Shown: positions 34,619 to 43,498, numbered from the stretch's first letter. The stretch is 64,000 nucleotides of DNA from Undibacterium paludis (GCF_022568815.1 NZ_JAKZHX010000016.1:1-64000), one strand, 5' to 3'. Numbers and translations are program-made. Notes: generated by a model not told the origin, from the sequence alone.

Positions 34619-35668
34619 TCAGTTGCTGCTTTTTTCGCTGACCTGGGCCGATGCGAAAGTCGCCATCTGGTTCAAGAAATTGACTGCCGCCTGCACTACA
34701 GGGTACACCAGTGCAGCACCAGTCCCCTCGCCCAGACGCAAATCGAGTTGCAGTACGGGTTTGACCCGCAAGGCTTGCAGCATGCGTGCGTGGCCGCTTT
34801 CATCAGACTGGTGAGAGAACACGCAATAATCAAGCACGGCAGGCTGCATCCTGGCAGCCACCAGCAAGGCGCTGGTGACGATGAAACCATCGATCAGCAA
34901 GACCATGCGGCGCTCGGCGGCGGCCAGCATGGCGCCAACCATGGTGGCGATCTCAAAGCCGCCAAAAGTCGCCAGGACGCTCGCAGGCAAGATGGCATTT
35001 GCATGCAGAGCTACTGCTGCTTCAATGACAGCCTGCTTGTGGCGTATGCCATCCGACGTCAGGCCAGTACCTGCACCCACACAATCAGCCACCGGCACAC
35101 CGGTCAGCTTGTGCATCAGGGCGGCGGCGGCAGTGGTATTACCTATTCCCATTTCACCAAAACCGACTACATTGCCTGCAAGGCCCTGTACGACATCACG
35201 TCCATTCTTCATGGCTGCCTCGCACTGTGCAGCCGACATGGCCGCGCCCCTGGCAAAATTCTGTGTACCCGGCGCCACCTTCATGTTGATCAGTCTGTCA
35301 CGCACGCCAAAGTCATGATTGACACCGGTATCCACCACATGCAGAGCGATACCGTTCTGGCGGGCAAACACATTGATGGCAGCGCCATCTGCCAGGAAAT
35401 TCTCGACCATCTGCCAGGTCACATCTTGTGGGAATGCAGAAATACCCTCAGCAACTACTCCATGGTCACCGGCAAACACAATGATAGACGGTTCACGCAG
35501 CACCGGCGTAGTGCTCTGCTGCACCAGGCCTATTTGCGCAGCCAGCAGCTCCAGACGCCCCAAACTACCCAGCGGTTTGGTTTTGTTATTGATGGCAGCA
35601 ACCAATTCTGCCTCAAGAGCGGCATTGGCGGTAGAAGGTATATTGAAATTCATCTTGAGTCCGGTCAT
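34619..35668 (-). CDS. cobT: Nicotinate-nucleotide-dimethylbenzimidazole phosphoribosyltransferase
   Basis: Activates the lower ligand 5,6-dimethylbenzimidazole to alpha-ribazole phosphate. 349 residues. KTKPLGSLGRLE near residue 30, FAGDHGVVAEG, GFGEMGIGNTTAAAAL, and the catalytic Glu in LDLRLGEGTGAAL near residue 318. It follows dgkA by 28 bp. No bluB is in the window, so the source of dimethylbenzimidazole is not shown here. Confidence 0.95.
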   Translation of the reverse strand: MTGLKMNFNIPSTANAALEAELVAAINNKTKPLGSLGRLELLAAQIGLVQQSTTPVLREPSIIVFAGDHGVVAEGISAFPQDVTWQMVENFLADGAAINVFARQNGIALHVVDTGVNHDFGVRDRLINMKVAPGTQNFARGAAMSAAQCEAAMKNGRDVVQGLAGNVVGFGEMGIGNTTAAAALMHKLTGVPVADCVGAGTGLTSDGIRHKQAVIEAAVALHANAILPASVLATFGGFEIATMVGAMLAAAERRMVLLIDGFIVTSALLVAARMQPAVLDYCVFSHQSDESGHARMLQALRVKPVLQLDLRLGEGTGAALVYPVVQAAVNFLNQMATFASAQVSEKSSN

Positions 35669-35696
35669 TTTAGGGAAACCTGCCTTCCTGCTAGTA

Positions 35697-36095
35697 TTAG
35701 TAATAAAAACGGTCCAGCAATATCACTACCCAGGTCGCCAGGGCGATCAGGCAGGTCAGCAATACAGCGGCGCTGCCAAAATCCTTGGCGTTCTTGGATA
35801 AGGTGTGGCGCTCCAGCGATACGCGGTCAACAACCGCTTCAATTGCCGAATTGATGAGTTCAACCACCAGTATCAGTATCAGCACGGCGATCATCATCAG
35901 CTTTTCAAATGCGGAAACCGGCAAAATCAGGGCGATCACCACACCGACGACGACCAACACCAGCTCCTGACGGAAGGCATGTTCATTTTTCCAGGCTGAA
36001 CGCAAGCCATCGATAGAATAGAGAATTGCTGAAAATATGCGGCGCAAGCCGCTTTTGCTCTTGAATTCGCTGACAGCCTGTTCTTTTTCCGACAT
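35697..36095 (-). CDS. dgkA: Diacylglycerol kinase, prokaryotic DgkA type
   Basis: Small trimeric inner-membrane kinase recycling diacylglycerol to phosphatidic acid. 132 residues with three membrane helices; the signature VVELINSAIEAVVDRVSLERH and KDFGSAAVLLT are present, including the catalytic Glu region. A good AAGGATAAG ribosome site precedes the ATG. It leads the dgkA-cobT-cobS-cobC(-pilZ) run, so the lower-ligand genes may share its promoter; this linkage is probably fortuitous. Confidence 0.92.
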   Translation of the reverse strand: MSEKEQAVSEFKSKSGLRRIFSAILYSIDGLRSAWKNEHAFRQELVLVVVGVVIALILPVSAFEKLMMIAVLILILVVELINSAIEAVVDRVSLERHTLSKNAKDFGSAAVLLTCLIALATWVVILLDRFYY

Positions 36096-36265
36096 TTCTT
36101 ATCCTTGTTACCGTTGTACATAGATATGCATACATTGGTGAGCTTGCCCCACCACAGGTGGCGAATTTTACAGGACTAGATGCAGCAAACAAGCAGATTT
36201 ACCTGTTACAAATCAAATTAATGCAAGCCACTTGACTCTCCATGCGTCATTTTGACGACTAGACA

Positions 36266-36294
36266 GTGACGATAATTTCACATTATGGTATAAC
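36266..36294 (+). promoter_or_regulatory. Possible promoter of the IclR-family gene
   Basis: GTGACG, 17-bp spacer, TATAAC. A start near 36301 would leave a leader of only about 20 nt before the ATG at 36323, which has no visible ribosome site. The divergent dgkA promoter must lie in the same 227-bp gap. Confidence 0.4.
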
Positions 36295-36322
36295 TTATAT
36301 ATTGCAGCGCACCAACCATCAT

Positions 36323-37102
36323 ATGAAAAACGATACTCCCGGCTCAGATAAAACTTCCATACAGGTCATAGAACGCATGGTATCCCTGCTTGACGCACTG
36401 TCACGCTACCAGGACCCTGTCAGCCTGAAAGAACTGGCTATCGTCACCGGCCTGCACCCTTCTACAGCGCATCGCATACTCAATGACATGGTGCTGACCC
36501 GCTTCGTCGACAGGGCTGATACCGGCTCCTACCGCCTGGGCATGCGCCTGCTGGAACTCGGCAATATCGTTAAAAGCCGTCTGAACGTGCGCGAGGCAGC
36601 ACTGGAATTCATGCGCGCCCTGCACAGGCAGACCAACCAGACCATCAACCTGTCGGTACGTCAGGGGGATGAAATTGTATATATAGACCGTGCCTTCTCT
36701 GAGCGTTCTGGTATGCAGGTCGTGCGGGCCATAGGTGGCCGTGCGCCACTGCATCTGACTTCAACCGGGAAACTGTTTTTGTCGCTGGATGAGCCCAAGG
36801 CCATACGCGCCTATGCAACACGCACAGGCCTGGCCGGTCACAATAAAAACTCGATCACCGACCTTGCAAAGCTGGAAAAAGAACTGGCAGCCGTGCGTGA
36901 AAATGGCTATGCCAGGGATAATGAAGAGCTGGAATTGGGGGTGCGCTGCATGGCGGCAGGCATTCATGACGACAGCGGCAAGATGATCGCCGGGCTGTCC
37001 ATCTCGGCCCCGGCCGATCGCCTGCAGGAGGAATGGCTGAGCAACCTGACCGAGACAGCAAGGCAGATTTCCCTGACACTGGGCTACACAGCCAGTGCCT
37101 GA
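36323..37102 (+). CDS. IclR-family transcriptional regulator
   Basis: 259 residues. N-terminal winged helix-turn-helix (SIQVIERMVSLLDALSRYQDPVSLKELA... GLHPSTAHRILNDMVLTRFVDR) and C-terminal IclR effector domain with IGGRAPLHLTSTGKLFL, ARDNEELELGVRCMAAGI and IAGLSISAPADRL. Members respond to small carbon metabolites, often glyoxylate or aromatic breakdown products. No catabolic operon flanks it, so the target is unknown. The ATG at 36323 was chosen because the longer frame from 36266 would run through the likely promoter. Confidence 0.9.
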   Translation: MKNDTPGSDKTSIQVIERMVSLLDALSRYQDPVSLKELAIVTGLHPSTAHRILNDMVLTRFVDRADTGSYRLGMRLLELGNIVKSRLNVREAALEFMRALHRQTNQTINLSVRQGDEIVYIDRAFSERSGMQVVRAIGGRAPLHLTSTGKLFLSLDEPKAIRAYATRTGLAGHNKNSITDLAKLEKELAAVRENGYARDNEELELGVRCMAAGIHDDSGKMIAGLSISAPADRLQEEWLSNLTETARQISLTLGYTASA

Positions 37103-37151
37103 GTTGGTAATTTGCTCAGGCAATCAGTGACTCAACTTTTTTGAACAATAT

Positions 37152-37772
37152 TCACTTAGGTTTGACAGGTATCGCCAGGGGTATGAAGTCGAGTCGGGCA
37201 ACACGTTCATCCTTCGACAGATCGACATACTCGTCCGTGATATCTGCGAGGTCAAGCGCGATTTCTCCATACAGGGGATTCACAAACAAACGTCGGGCCT
37301 TGCTGCGTTCGCGTATGAAGGCCTCATAGTCCACCCCATCCTTAAGCACAAAGCGCAAACCCGACTGGCAATAAGCCAGTTGACCACTGAGTTCATCCCT
37401 TAACACCAGCACGGTTTGCTTTCCTGCAGCACCTTCTGCTTCCCTGCTGCCAAGTATGGCCCAGTTCCTGTCTTCGATTTTCATGGTACGGTAATCTGAC
37501 AAACGACGATCCAGTCGAATTTCATTTTGCGCACGCAATGCCATTTGCGCCTCCTGAGACTGCACCTGAGCCATTGCCTGCCCTGTCTGGACAGATACAT
37601 CTGCTGCCTTGCTTTGTACTGTTGCAACCGTCGCAGGCGTCGACGCCTGTGACGCTACCTGCCGGGAAGCCGCTTGTTCATCCGAAGCCATCGCTGCTTC
37701 AGGTGAAGAGTAAAAACGCCAGAAGGCAATTGCAAGCACCAGTATGCTTGATATGATGAAATATTTCTTCAT
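37152..37772 (-). CDS. Membrane-anchored protein of unknown function next to the subtilase
   Basis: 206 residues, not recognised. One N-terminal membrane segment (YFIISSILVLAIAFWRFY) anchors a soluble part that begins with a low-complexity Ala/Ser/Gln/Val region (about residues 25-80) and ends in a compact charged domain (DRRLSDYRTMKIEDRNWAILGSRE onward). The topology suggests the domain lies in the periplasm. It follows the subtilase gene by 147 bp in the same direction and might be a partner or substrate; that is conjecture. Confidence 0.6.
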   Translation of the reverse strand: MKKYFIISSILVLAIAFWRFYSSPEAAMASDEQAASRQVASQASTPATVATVQSKAADVSVQTGQAMAQVQSQEAQMALRAQNEIRLDRRLSDYRTMKIEDRNWAILGSREAEGAAGKQTVLVLRDELSGQLAYCQSGLRFVLKDGVDYEAFIRERSKARRLFVNPLYGEIALDLADITDEYVDLSKDERVARLDFIPLAIPVKPK

Positions 37773-37919
37773 TGTCTTGCTTTTTGTCTTGTTTTCTTAA
37801 GGAGCTTTCAGTCATTAGTTTGAGCTGTTATGTCAGGTTGGCGACAATTCATATTGCCACCAACCTGACCATATCCAGAAAAATCCCGATAAAACGTAGG
37901 CTAAGGAAAGTGCTCCTTT

Positions 37920-40022
37920 TTAAATGCTGAATGAAGTAATGACAGTCTGCACATCCAGTGCCTTGCCTACACCGCCGGAAGCGCCGCTAAAGTCGACAAT
38001 ATAGACTTTATACTTGCCTGCTAAAGGTTCTCCGTAAAAGGCATTCGAATGGAAACGGAATTTCTGTTGCGCACCTTTGAGCATCTTGAAGTTTTTGCCA
38101 CCGACGTACCAGGATGTGAAGGCTGGCATGACGATGGATTTGGTACCCGTCGTCGTATTTTCTACAATGAATTGCAGATACCCGGGATTGATATCCGCCC
38201 CAGAATTATTCGTGACGGTCAAATCAATACGGATGGGTCCATTGACCTCGCCCGCGTTCGAGAACGTCACTATCGATGAATTGACGCCTACAGTGGGACT
38301 GACGCGTGCCGATGTTGATGGCTCGCCGGTCGCCGACAAGATGCCACTGCGTCTGCCAGCTGGCGGCGTGTACTTGGTCGCCAGCTTGACCGCTGCATCC
38401 GCATCCACCATGCCAAAACCATAGCGATTCTGGAAGTTGAAACCAGCTGAATTGACGATCCATGGGTCTTCAATATTCCAGGGGCCATTCCCCATGCTGG
38501 GCGTGAAGTTGACTGCATTGGCGCCGGTAGCAATCGTTGTATCAACCTTGCGCGCGGTCTTTGCCAGGATGTAGCCGACATCTTGCCAGGTCAGCTTGGG
38601 ATTGGCCTCCAGCATCAGCGCTGTTACGCCTGACACACTCGGGGTGGCAGATGAAGTACCGTTCATGCGCCCGGTATAGTTGCAATTAGGGTCCTTGGAT
38701 GAGGCAGCGCCAAACAGATCGGCAATCAGTTTCTCTGCAATTTCGCCAAATTGCGCAATCAGGTCAGACTTGTTGCCAACACTGTTGCCGCCGCTAACAC
38801 AGCCCGAATTATCGGTACTGATAATGGCCGCTTCCTGTGTACCAAATTCGCCGCCAAAACCGGTAATCCAGTTGGCAGCACCGGAGTTGGAATAAGACGA
38901 AGCTTTACCGGTATTATGTATTGACGCCACCTGATAGAAATAAGGTTTCCCACGCGACTCATGATTCGGATTACCGCAAGACATACCCTTGACGTTTGAC
39001 AACTCACCGCCCAGTGCATTGGCATCCGTCAATAAAGCGGAATGGCAGTTGACCATCATGCTCGTGCCGTCTGGCAATTGACCTGTCATGCCACTGAATT
39101 CATTGCCCGTTGCCTGGAAATAAATGGCACCCAAACCGGAGCGCAAATTGGTCGTACCCCATTTTGAAGCCAGTTCAAAAGGTGAAAAATCATCAATGGC
39201 TGCGGGTGCAGCATAGTCTGCACCTGCACTATAGTTGAATATGGAAGTGGCATCAGCCCTGTTGCCAAAAGAGGTCACGACGCTTTGCACATTGTCGGCC
39301 AGATTTCTGGCGCCAAAGGACAGATAATCCATGTCGCTACGGCTGGTACCACTCATGGGTGTCACACCGACAGTCGGATAAGCCACCAGGGAAGCAAATG
39401 GCGCCGTACCACGTGAGCCGCGACCATTCCAGCCCACTGCAGCTGCAACACCCGCCACACCTGTGCCATGATCAGTGCTGGTCTGTACGGCTGGTGGACT
39501 GGGGTCGTCGGTATTATTGACAAAATTCCAGGACTTACCAGGTAATACATTGACTGCCAGGTCTTCATGCCCGATTTCCAGCGCGCTGTCCACGATCGCT
39601 ATCGTCACTCCTTTGCCAGTACAGCCCTTACCGTCTTTGTGTACATTTTCAACATTGGCGTCGATACCGGCAAGACCGTTATTGTTCACAGCGGACACGA
39701 CCTGGGTAGGGCCAGTGTTTTTCAAATGCCAGGCATTTTCATAAAAGGAATCGTTTCCAGAAAGGACGTTATTTACCCCGCCGTCATAGCAAGTGGTTGA
39801 GGCCGTCGTGGTGGTCGCAGAAACCGCAACAGCATTTTTTGGTGCAGCCTTGCTCGTATCCTGCGCCGCCGCCATCGGATTCTCACCACTGCCGCCGCAG
39901 GCACCCAATACTGCCAGCATCATGACAGACAGGGGTAATTTACACGCCTGCAATAGGGCATGACTTTTATTGATACGTGCCCTGGCGATAACTGTTGTTG
40001 GTTTATTTTTATATTTTTGCAC
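37920..40022 (-). CDS. Subtilisin-family (S8) serine protease, predicted lipoprotein
   Basis: 700 residues. N-terminal lipoprotein signal with lipobox LGAC (Cys42) followed by GGSGEN. Catalytic triad of the S8 family: Asp145 in IAIVDSALEIGHEDL, His185 in DHGTGVAGVAAA, Ser457 in MNGTSSATPSVSG; oxyanion Asn307 in QATGNEF. The last 120 residues look like a proprotein-convertase P/beta-sandwich domain (IRIDLTVTNNSGADINPGYLQF). The start is GTG with GAGAGGTGAG directly upstream. Probably a cell-surface or periplasmic protease. The Cys-rich insert around 325-450 may form disulfides. Confidence 0.88.
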   Translation of the reverse strand: MQKYKNKPTTVIARARINKSHALLQACKLPLSVMMLAVLGACGGSGENPMAAAQDTSKAAPKNAVAVSATTTTASTTCYDGGVNNVLSGNDSFYENAWHLKNTGPTQVVSAVNNNGLAGIDANVENVHKDGKGCTGKGVTIAIVDSALEIGHEDLAVNVLPGKSWNFVNNTDDPSPPAVQTSTDHGTGVAGVAAAVGWNGRGSRGTAPFASLVAYPTVGVTPMSGTSRSDMDYLSFGARNLADNVQSVVTSFGNRADATSIFNYSAGADYAAPAAIDDFSPFELASKWGTTNLRSGLGAIYFQATGNEFSGMTGQLPDGTSMMVNCHSALLTDANALGGELSNVKGMSCGNPNHESRGKPYFYQVASIHNTGKASSYSNSGAANWITGFGGEFGTQEAAIISTDNSGCVSGGNSVGNKSDLIAQFGEIAEKLIADLFGAASSKDPNCNYTGRMNGTSSATPSVSGVTALMLEANPKLTWQDVGYILAKTARKVDTTIATGANAVNFTPSMGNGPWNIEDPWIVNSAGFNFQNRYGFGMVDADAAVKLATKYTPPAGRRSGILSATGEPSTSARVSPTVGVNSSIVTFSNAGEVNGPIRIDLTVTNNSGADINPGYLQFIVENTTTGTKSIVMPAFTSWYVGGKNFKMLKGAQQKFRFHSNAFYGEPLAGKYKVYIVDFSGASGGVGKALDVQTVITSFSI

Positions 40023-40417
40023 GGCTCACCTCTCATTTAGTTAATTAAAATGCTAGATTATATAATAATGTTGCATATGATTTAATTTAACCCATCACGA
40101 CTTGGACGGCTATGCAAACAGGAGTGAGGGGCACCTCAGTTTAGGTAAACAACGACGAAGAAATGCTTTCGACACGAAATACAACAGATTTCAATCGACA
40201 AGAAAAAACTTACTGCAATGAAGGCGGAGATTGAATTTAAACCAACGAAGCCGGGTAGATTTTTGTGAGATCCGTATGTATAGCTGATATCCACAAAAAC
40301 TCACAAAGGCAGCCAATTGCGAATCAAGCCCGTAATCTTGGACGATAAAAAAACCGGCCGCAAATTCGGGCCGGTTTTTTTTCGTGTTTCATGTAATACG
40401 GGTGCAAGACTGCAATT
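40023..40417 (-). promoter_or_regulatory. Gap upstream of the subtilase with a likely promoter
   Basis: 395 bp without a gene. Near the subtilase start, minus-strand TATAAT (40057-40062) with a weak TTAAAT 17 bp before it gives a short leader. The region is AT-rich. The right end holds the terminator of the Cache-domain gene (listed separately). Confidence 0.4.
40346..40382 (-). terminator. Bidirectional intrinsic terminator after the Cache-domain gene
   Basis: AAAAAAACCGGCC / GGCCGGTTTTTTT stem with a short loop, A-run and T-run on both sides; about 36 bp past the stop of the minus-strand Cache-domain gene. Confidence 0.88.
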
Positions 40418-40879
40418 TTATTTATACGCTCCGCAGCCAACAAAATAATCATCGACTTTTTCAAAGTAACTGGACTTGGTTTCCAGGGCCTTGGTGACCG
40501 GGTTGGGCCATTGATAATCTATCCAGCCGTCATTCTTGGTTTTGAGTGCCGTGACCATGTCCTTGATGATGGGCTTGCCCTCTACTTTCAGGTCGATCAG
40601 ATTCTTGCCTACCATCTTGGGGTTGGCGCCATGGGACAGATTCACACCGTTCATGTCATAGACGAACAAGTACAGATCGCGGTCATGAAACTCTTTGTTG
40701 CCTGCGTCGGCAAAGTCGGCAAAAGCTTTCTCTTTGCCATTCTTCTTGATGTAAGCAATACCTTTTTTCACCATGGCCTGAGCCTGGGCTGTCGTGCCAC
40801 GATCATCGGCGGCGACGGCTGCTGAGGACATAAAAAAACCCATCACAGCAAACAGGAACAGCTTATTCAATAGCTTCAT
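40418..40879 (-). CDS. Secreted single-Cache-domain protein
   Basis: 153 residues with a signal peptide (LFLFAVMGFFMSSAAVA, cleaved before ADD). The mature protein is essentially one Cache-type sensor domain: QAMVKKGIAYIKKNGKEKAFADF, FHDRDLYLFVYDMNGVNLSHGANPKMVGKNLIDL, and GWIDYQWPNP...KSSYFEKVDDYFVGCGAYK. Cache domains bind small ligands in chemoreceptors and kinases; here no output domain is attached, so it may be a stand-alone periplasmic ligand binder. A terminator follows; the neighbours give no ligand clue. Confidence 0.85.
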   Translation of the reverse strand: MKLLNKLFLFAVMGFFMSSAAVAADDRGTTAQAQAMVKKGIAYIKKNGKEKAFADFADAGNKEFHDRDLYLFVYDMNGVNLSHGANPKMVGKNLIDLKVEGKPIIKDMVTALKTKNDGWIDYQWPNPVTKALETKSSYFEKVDDYFVGCGAYK

Positions 40880-41086
40880 GACTTATCTCCTTATTGTAGA
40901 TATTGTAGAGGCCAGGACTGTATGTCCCGGACCAGATTTTTATTTCCGTGCAGCATTTATCATTCACCACCTGGCAACCTTAGTCCAGCAATAAACATTG
41001 TGTTTCACAAAATTTCACCATATTTTTCTGCCCATGTCATCACCCGGCTAAAGCATAAAGCCTATACCAGCATAGCCGAAATCGCT

Positions 41087-41551
41087 TCATTTGTAAGTCA
41101 GCAAATTGACGACATTTTCAACATCATCGATACGGCGCACCAGTTTTTCCAACTCTTTTGCCTGGCCACTGGTCTGTACGCAGCCTTTGAGTGTCACTAT
41201 GCGCCGCTGTCCTTCTGCCCAAACACTGGTTTCGGCAAAGCGACCATCAACCTCTATGGCGCGTTTTACACGTGGAATGATTTCGCGGTCGTACAAATAA
41301 GAATTAGGCAAACGACACAGACCAGACTGATAACAACTTGTGCCACGCTCCACCCTGGAATGCGCTTCTGCCCGAGCCTGAGCCTCGGTCAGCATAGGCC
41401 CTTCAGGCGCCTGGCAATCGCCGATTCCATGTGTCACCTGGAGGAAGGGATCATTGAAGAAATTGCTCCTGGCCTCGTCTGCAAATGCAAAACAGGCTGC
41501 GGAGAGCATGCTCACAACAGAAAATAACCTTACGTAGCTGAGTAATTTCAA
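41087..41551 (-). CDS. Secreted BON-domain protein
   Basis: 154 residues from a TTG at 41551, chosen because AGGGGCG lies eight bases before it and because it gives a proper signal peptide (LLSYVRLFSVVSMLSAACFAFA). The longer frame adds a region covering the lepB terminator. The C-terminal half is a BON domain (REIIPRVKRAIEVDGRFAETSVWAEGQRRIVTLKGCVQTSGQAKELEKLVRRIDDVENVVNLL), thought to bind phospholipid or support the envelope, as in OsmY. It has an unusual number of Cys residues (C in GDCQAPEG, TSCYQSGLCRL, KGCV), suggesting disulfides. Confidence 0.78.
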   Translation of the reverse strand: MKLLSYVRLFSVVSMLSAACFAFADEARSNFFNDPFLQVTHGIGDCQAPEGPMLTEAQARAEAHSRVERGTSCYQSGLCRLPNSYLYDREIIPRVKRAIEVDGRFAETSVWAEGQRRIVTLKGCVQTSGQAKELEKLVRRIDDVENVVNLLTYK

Positions 41552-41618
41552 GATATTCGCCCCTGTTCCTATGCTGACGCATTGAATATTAGCCAATATT
41601 TGCCATAAAGTCTGCATG

Positions 41619-41656
41619 CAAAAAAACAGCCGGAGGGTAAATACCCTTCCGGCTGT
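41619..41656 (-). terminator. Intrinsic terminator of lepB
   Basis: Minus-strand stem ACAGCCGGAAGGGTA / TACCCTCCGGCTGT (one bulge) followed by a run of seven T. It lies 33 bp beyond the lepB stop. Confidence 0.88.
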
Positions 41657-41688
41657 CAGCATGCTTTTGTCAGAACCAGAGACAGAAC

Positions 41689-42369
41689 TTAGATTTTTGC
41701 ACCAAAGCGATCAAAGCGTGGTTTGTAATATTGATCGCCATTGAGCGAGTACATCAGGCGTCTCACCTGTCCGGTGATCAATTCACGCTTGACCAGACCT
41801 ATGTAACGGGAATCCTTGCTGTTGTCACGGTTGTCACCCAGCATCAGGTATTCCCCCTCAGGTACATGGACAGGGCCGAAGGAGCGCAATGCTTCACGCT
41901 CAGGCATGACAATCATTTCATGCTGCAGGCTGCCCAGGCTTTCTTTGTAGACGAGTTGCCGGCCCGCATATTCGTGCCTGGGCGTCAGGTGATCATCACT
42001 GCGTGGCCGCAAGGGCTCATAAGTAGCAGCCTGGCCATTGATGTAAAGCTTCTCTTCGCGCATTTCGACGACATCACCAGGCAGAGCAACCAGGCGCTTG
42101 ATCAGACGCACACCATCTTCCGGCGAGGTAAAAGTCACTACATCACCACGCTGTGGATCAGCCATATGCTTGAGGATGACATCAGTAAATGGCAACTTGA
42201 CGTCGTAAGCCAGGCGGTCGCAGATGACACGATCTCCTTCCAGCAAGGTCGGGTACATGGAGCTGGTCGGCACAGTGTAGTAGTCAGCCAGTGCGCTACG
42301 GACAAATGCCATGCCCAGCATAAGAACGATAAAACCTTTATTGTCGGCAAGAATTTTCTTAAGTTTCAC
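41689..42369 (-). CDS. lepB: Signal peptidase I, short single-anchor form
   Basis: Cleaves signal peptides at the periplasmic face of the inner membrane. 226 residues from a GTG at 42369: AAGGAG lies six bases before it, while the longer frame would use a TTG inside that ribosome site. One N-terminal membrane helix, then the catalytic Ser37 in VPTSSMYPTL, Lys91 in VRLIKRLVALPGD, and GDNRDNSKDSR. E. coli LepB has two helices and 324 residues, so this is a compact form and may be a second copy. Follows gapA, from which it is separated by a terminator. Confidence 0.92.
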   Translation of the reverse strand: MKLKKILADNKGFIVLMLGMAFVRSALADYYTVPTSSMYPTLLEGDRVICDRLAYDVKLPFTDVILKHMADPQRGDVVTFTSPEDGVRLIKRLVALPGDVVEMREEKLYINGQAATYEPLRPRSDDHLTPRHEYAGRQLVYKESLGSLQHEMIVMPEREALRSFGPVHVPEGEYLMLGDNRDNSKDSRYIGLVKRELITGQVRRLMYSLNGDQYYKPRFDRFGAKI

Positions 42370-42432
42370 TACAATCTCCTTCAAACTTTACTCAGCATAG
42401 GGTAATAACAAATCCTCTTGCAAGCAATAGAC

Positions 42433-42463
42433 AAAAAAATACCCCGAAAGTTCGGGGTATTTT
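42433..42463 (-). terminator. Intrinsic terminator of gapA
   Basis: AAAATACCCCGAA / TTCGGGGTATTTT perfect 13-bp stem with a tiny loop and further T residues on the minus strand, 22 bp past the gapA stop. Confidence 0.9.
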
Positions 42464-42484
42464 CTGCAAGGATGAAAAAGCAGA

Positions 42485-43498
42485 TTATTTTGCGTTCATC
42501 AGTGCAACGGTGGTGTCCAGCATACGGTTGGAGAAACCCCATTCATTGTCGTACCAGCTCGATACCTTAACCAGACGGCCAGATACTTTTGTCAATGTTT
42601 CGTCATAAGTACTGGAAGCCGGATTGTGGTTGAAGTCCACAGACACCAGCGGCGCCTTGTTGTAATCCAGGATGCCTTTCAATGCGCCTTCAGATGCTTC
42701 TTTCAACACCTTGTTGATTTCTTCAACGGAGGTATCGCGAGCAGCAACGAAAGTCAGGTCAACAACGGACACGTTGATGGTCGGTACACGCATGGCGTAG
42801 CCGTCCAGTTTACCATTCAGCTCTGGCAATACCAGGCCGACGGCAGCAGCAGCACCCGTCTTAGTCGGGATCATGCTCATGGTGGCAGAGCGGGCACGGC
42901 GCAGGTCTTCGTGCATGACGTCTGTCAATACCTGGTCATTGGTGTAGGCATGGATGGTCGTCATCAGACCGTTGACGATACCGATGGCATCATTCAGAGG
43001 CTTGGCCAGCGGCGCCAGGCAGTTGGTGGTACAGGATGCATTGGAAATCACGGTGTCAGTGGCTTTCAATACGTTGTGGTTGACACCATACACAACGGTT
43101 GCATCCACATCCTTACCGCCAGGGGCAGAGATGATGACCTTTTTCGCGCCACCAGCCAAATGGGCAGACGCTTTTTCTTTGGTTGTGAAGAAGCCTGTGC
43201 ATTCCAGCACGACGTCAACATTCAATTCACCCCAAGGAATATTGGCAGGGTTGCGTTCTGCAAATACCTTGATCTTGTCACCATTGACGATCATGGTGTC
43301 GCCTTCGACCGTGACTGTGCCGGGGAACTTGCCGTGGGCCGTGTCGTAACGGGTCAGGTGGGCATTGGATTCTGCATTGCCGAGGTCATTGATCGCAACG
43401 ATCTGGATCTCGTTCTTGAACTTGCCACCTTCGTAATGAGCGCGAAGGATGTTGCGGCCGATACGGCCATAGCCGTTGATTGCGACGCGAATCGTCAT
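42485..43498 (-). CDS. gapA: Glyceraldehyde-3-phosphate dehydrogenase
   Basis: Glycolytic/Calvin-type NAD-dependent GAPDH, 337 residues. NAD-binding INGYGRIGRNILRAH at the N-terminus; catalytic Cys in ISNASCTTNCLAPLAKPLND; TGFFTTKEKASAHL; C-terminal SWYDNEWGFSNRMLDTT. TTGGAGATAAAACC supplies a good ribosome site. Transketolase lies upstream on the same strand, an arrangement common in Burkholderiales, but here a GNAT gene and a repeat element stand between them. Confidence 0.97.
   Translation of the reverse strand: MTIRVAINGYGRIGRNILRAHYEGGKFKNEIQIVAINDLGNAESNAHLTRYDTAHGKFPGTVTVEGDTMIVNGDKIKVFAERNPANIPWGELNVDVVLECTGFFTTKEKASAHLAGGAKKVIISAPGGKDVDATVVYGVNHNVLKATDTVISNASCTTNCLAPLAKPLNDAIGIVNGLMTTIHAYTNDQVLTDVMHEDLRRARSATMSMIPTKTGAAAAVGLVLPELNGKLDGYAMRVPTINVSVVDLTFVAARDTSVEEINKVLKEASEGALKGILDYNKAPLVSVDFNHNPASSTYDETLTKVSGRLVKVSSWYDNEWGFSNRMLDTTVALMNAK

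Noticed and set aside
34538..35854. 438-codon plus-strand frame opposite cobT
   Set aside because: Antisense to a clear CobT; His/Cys-rich shadow sequence with no motif.
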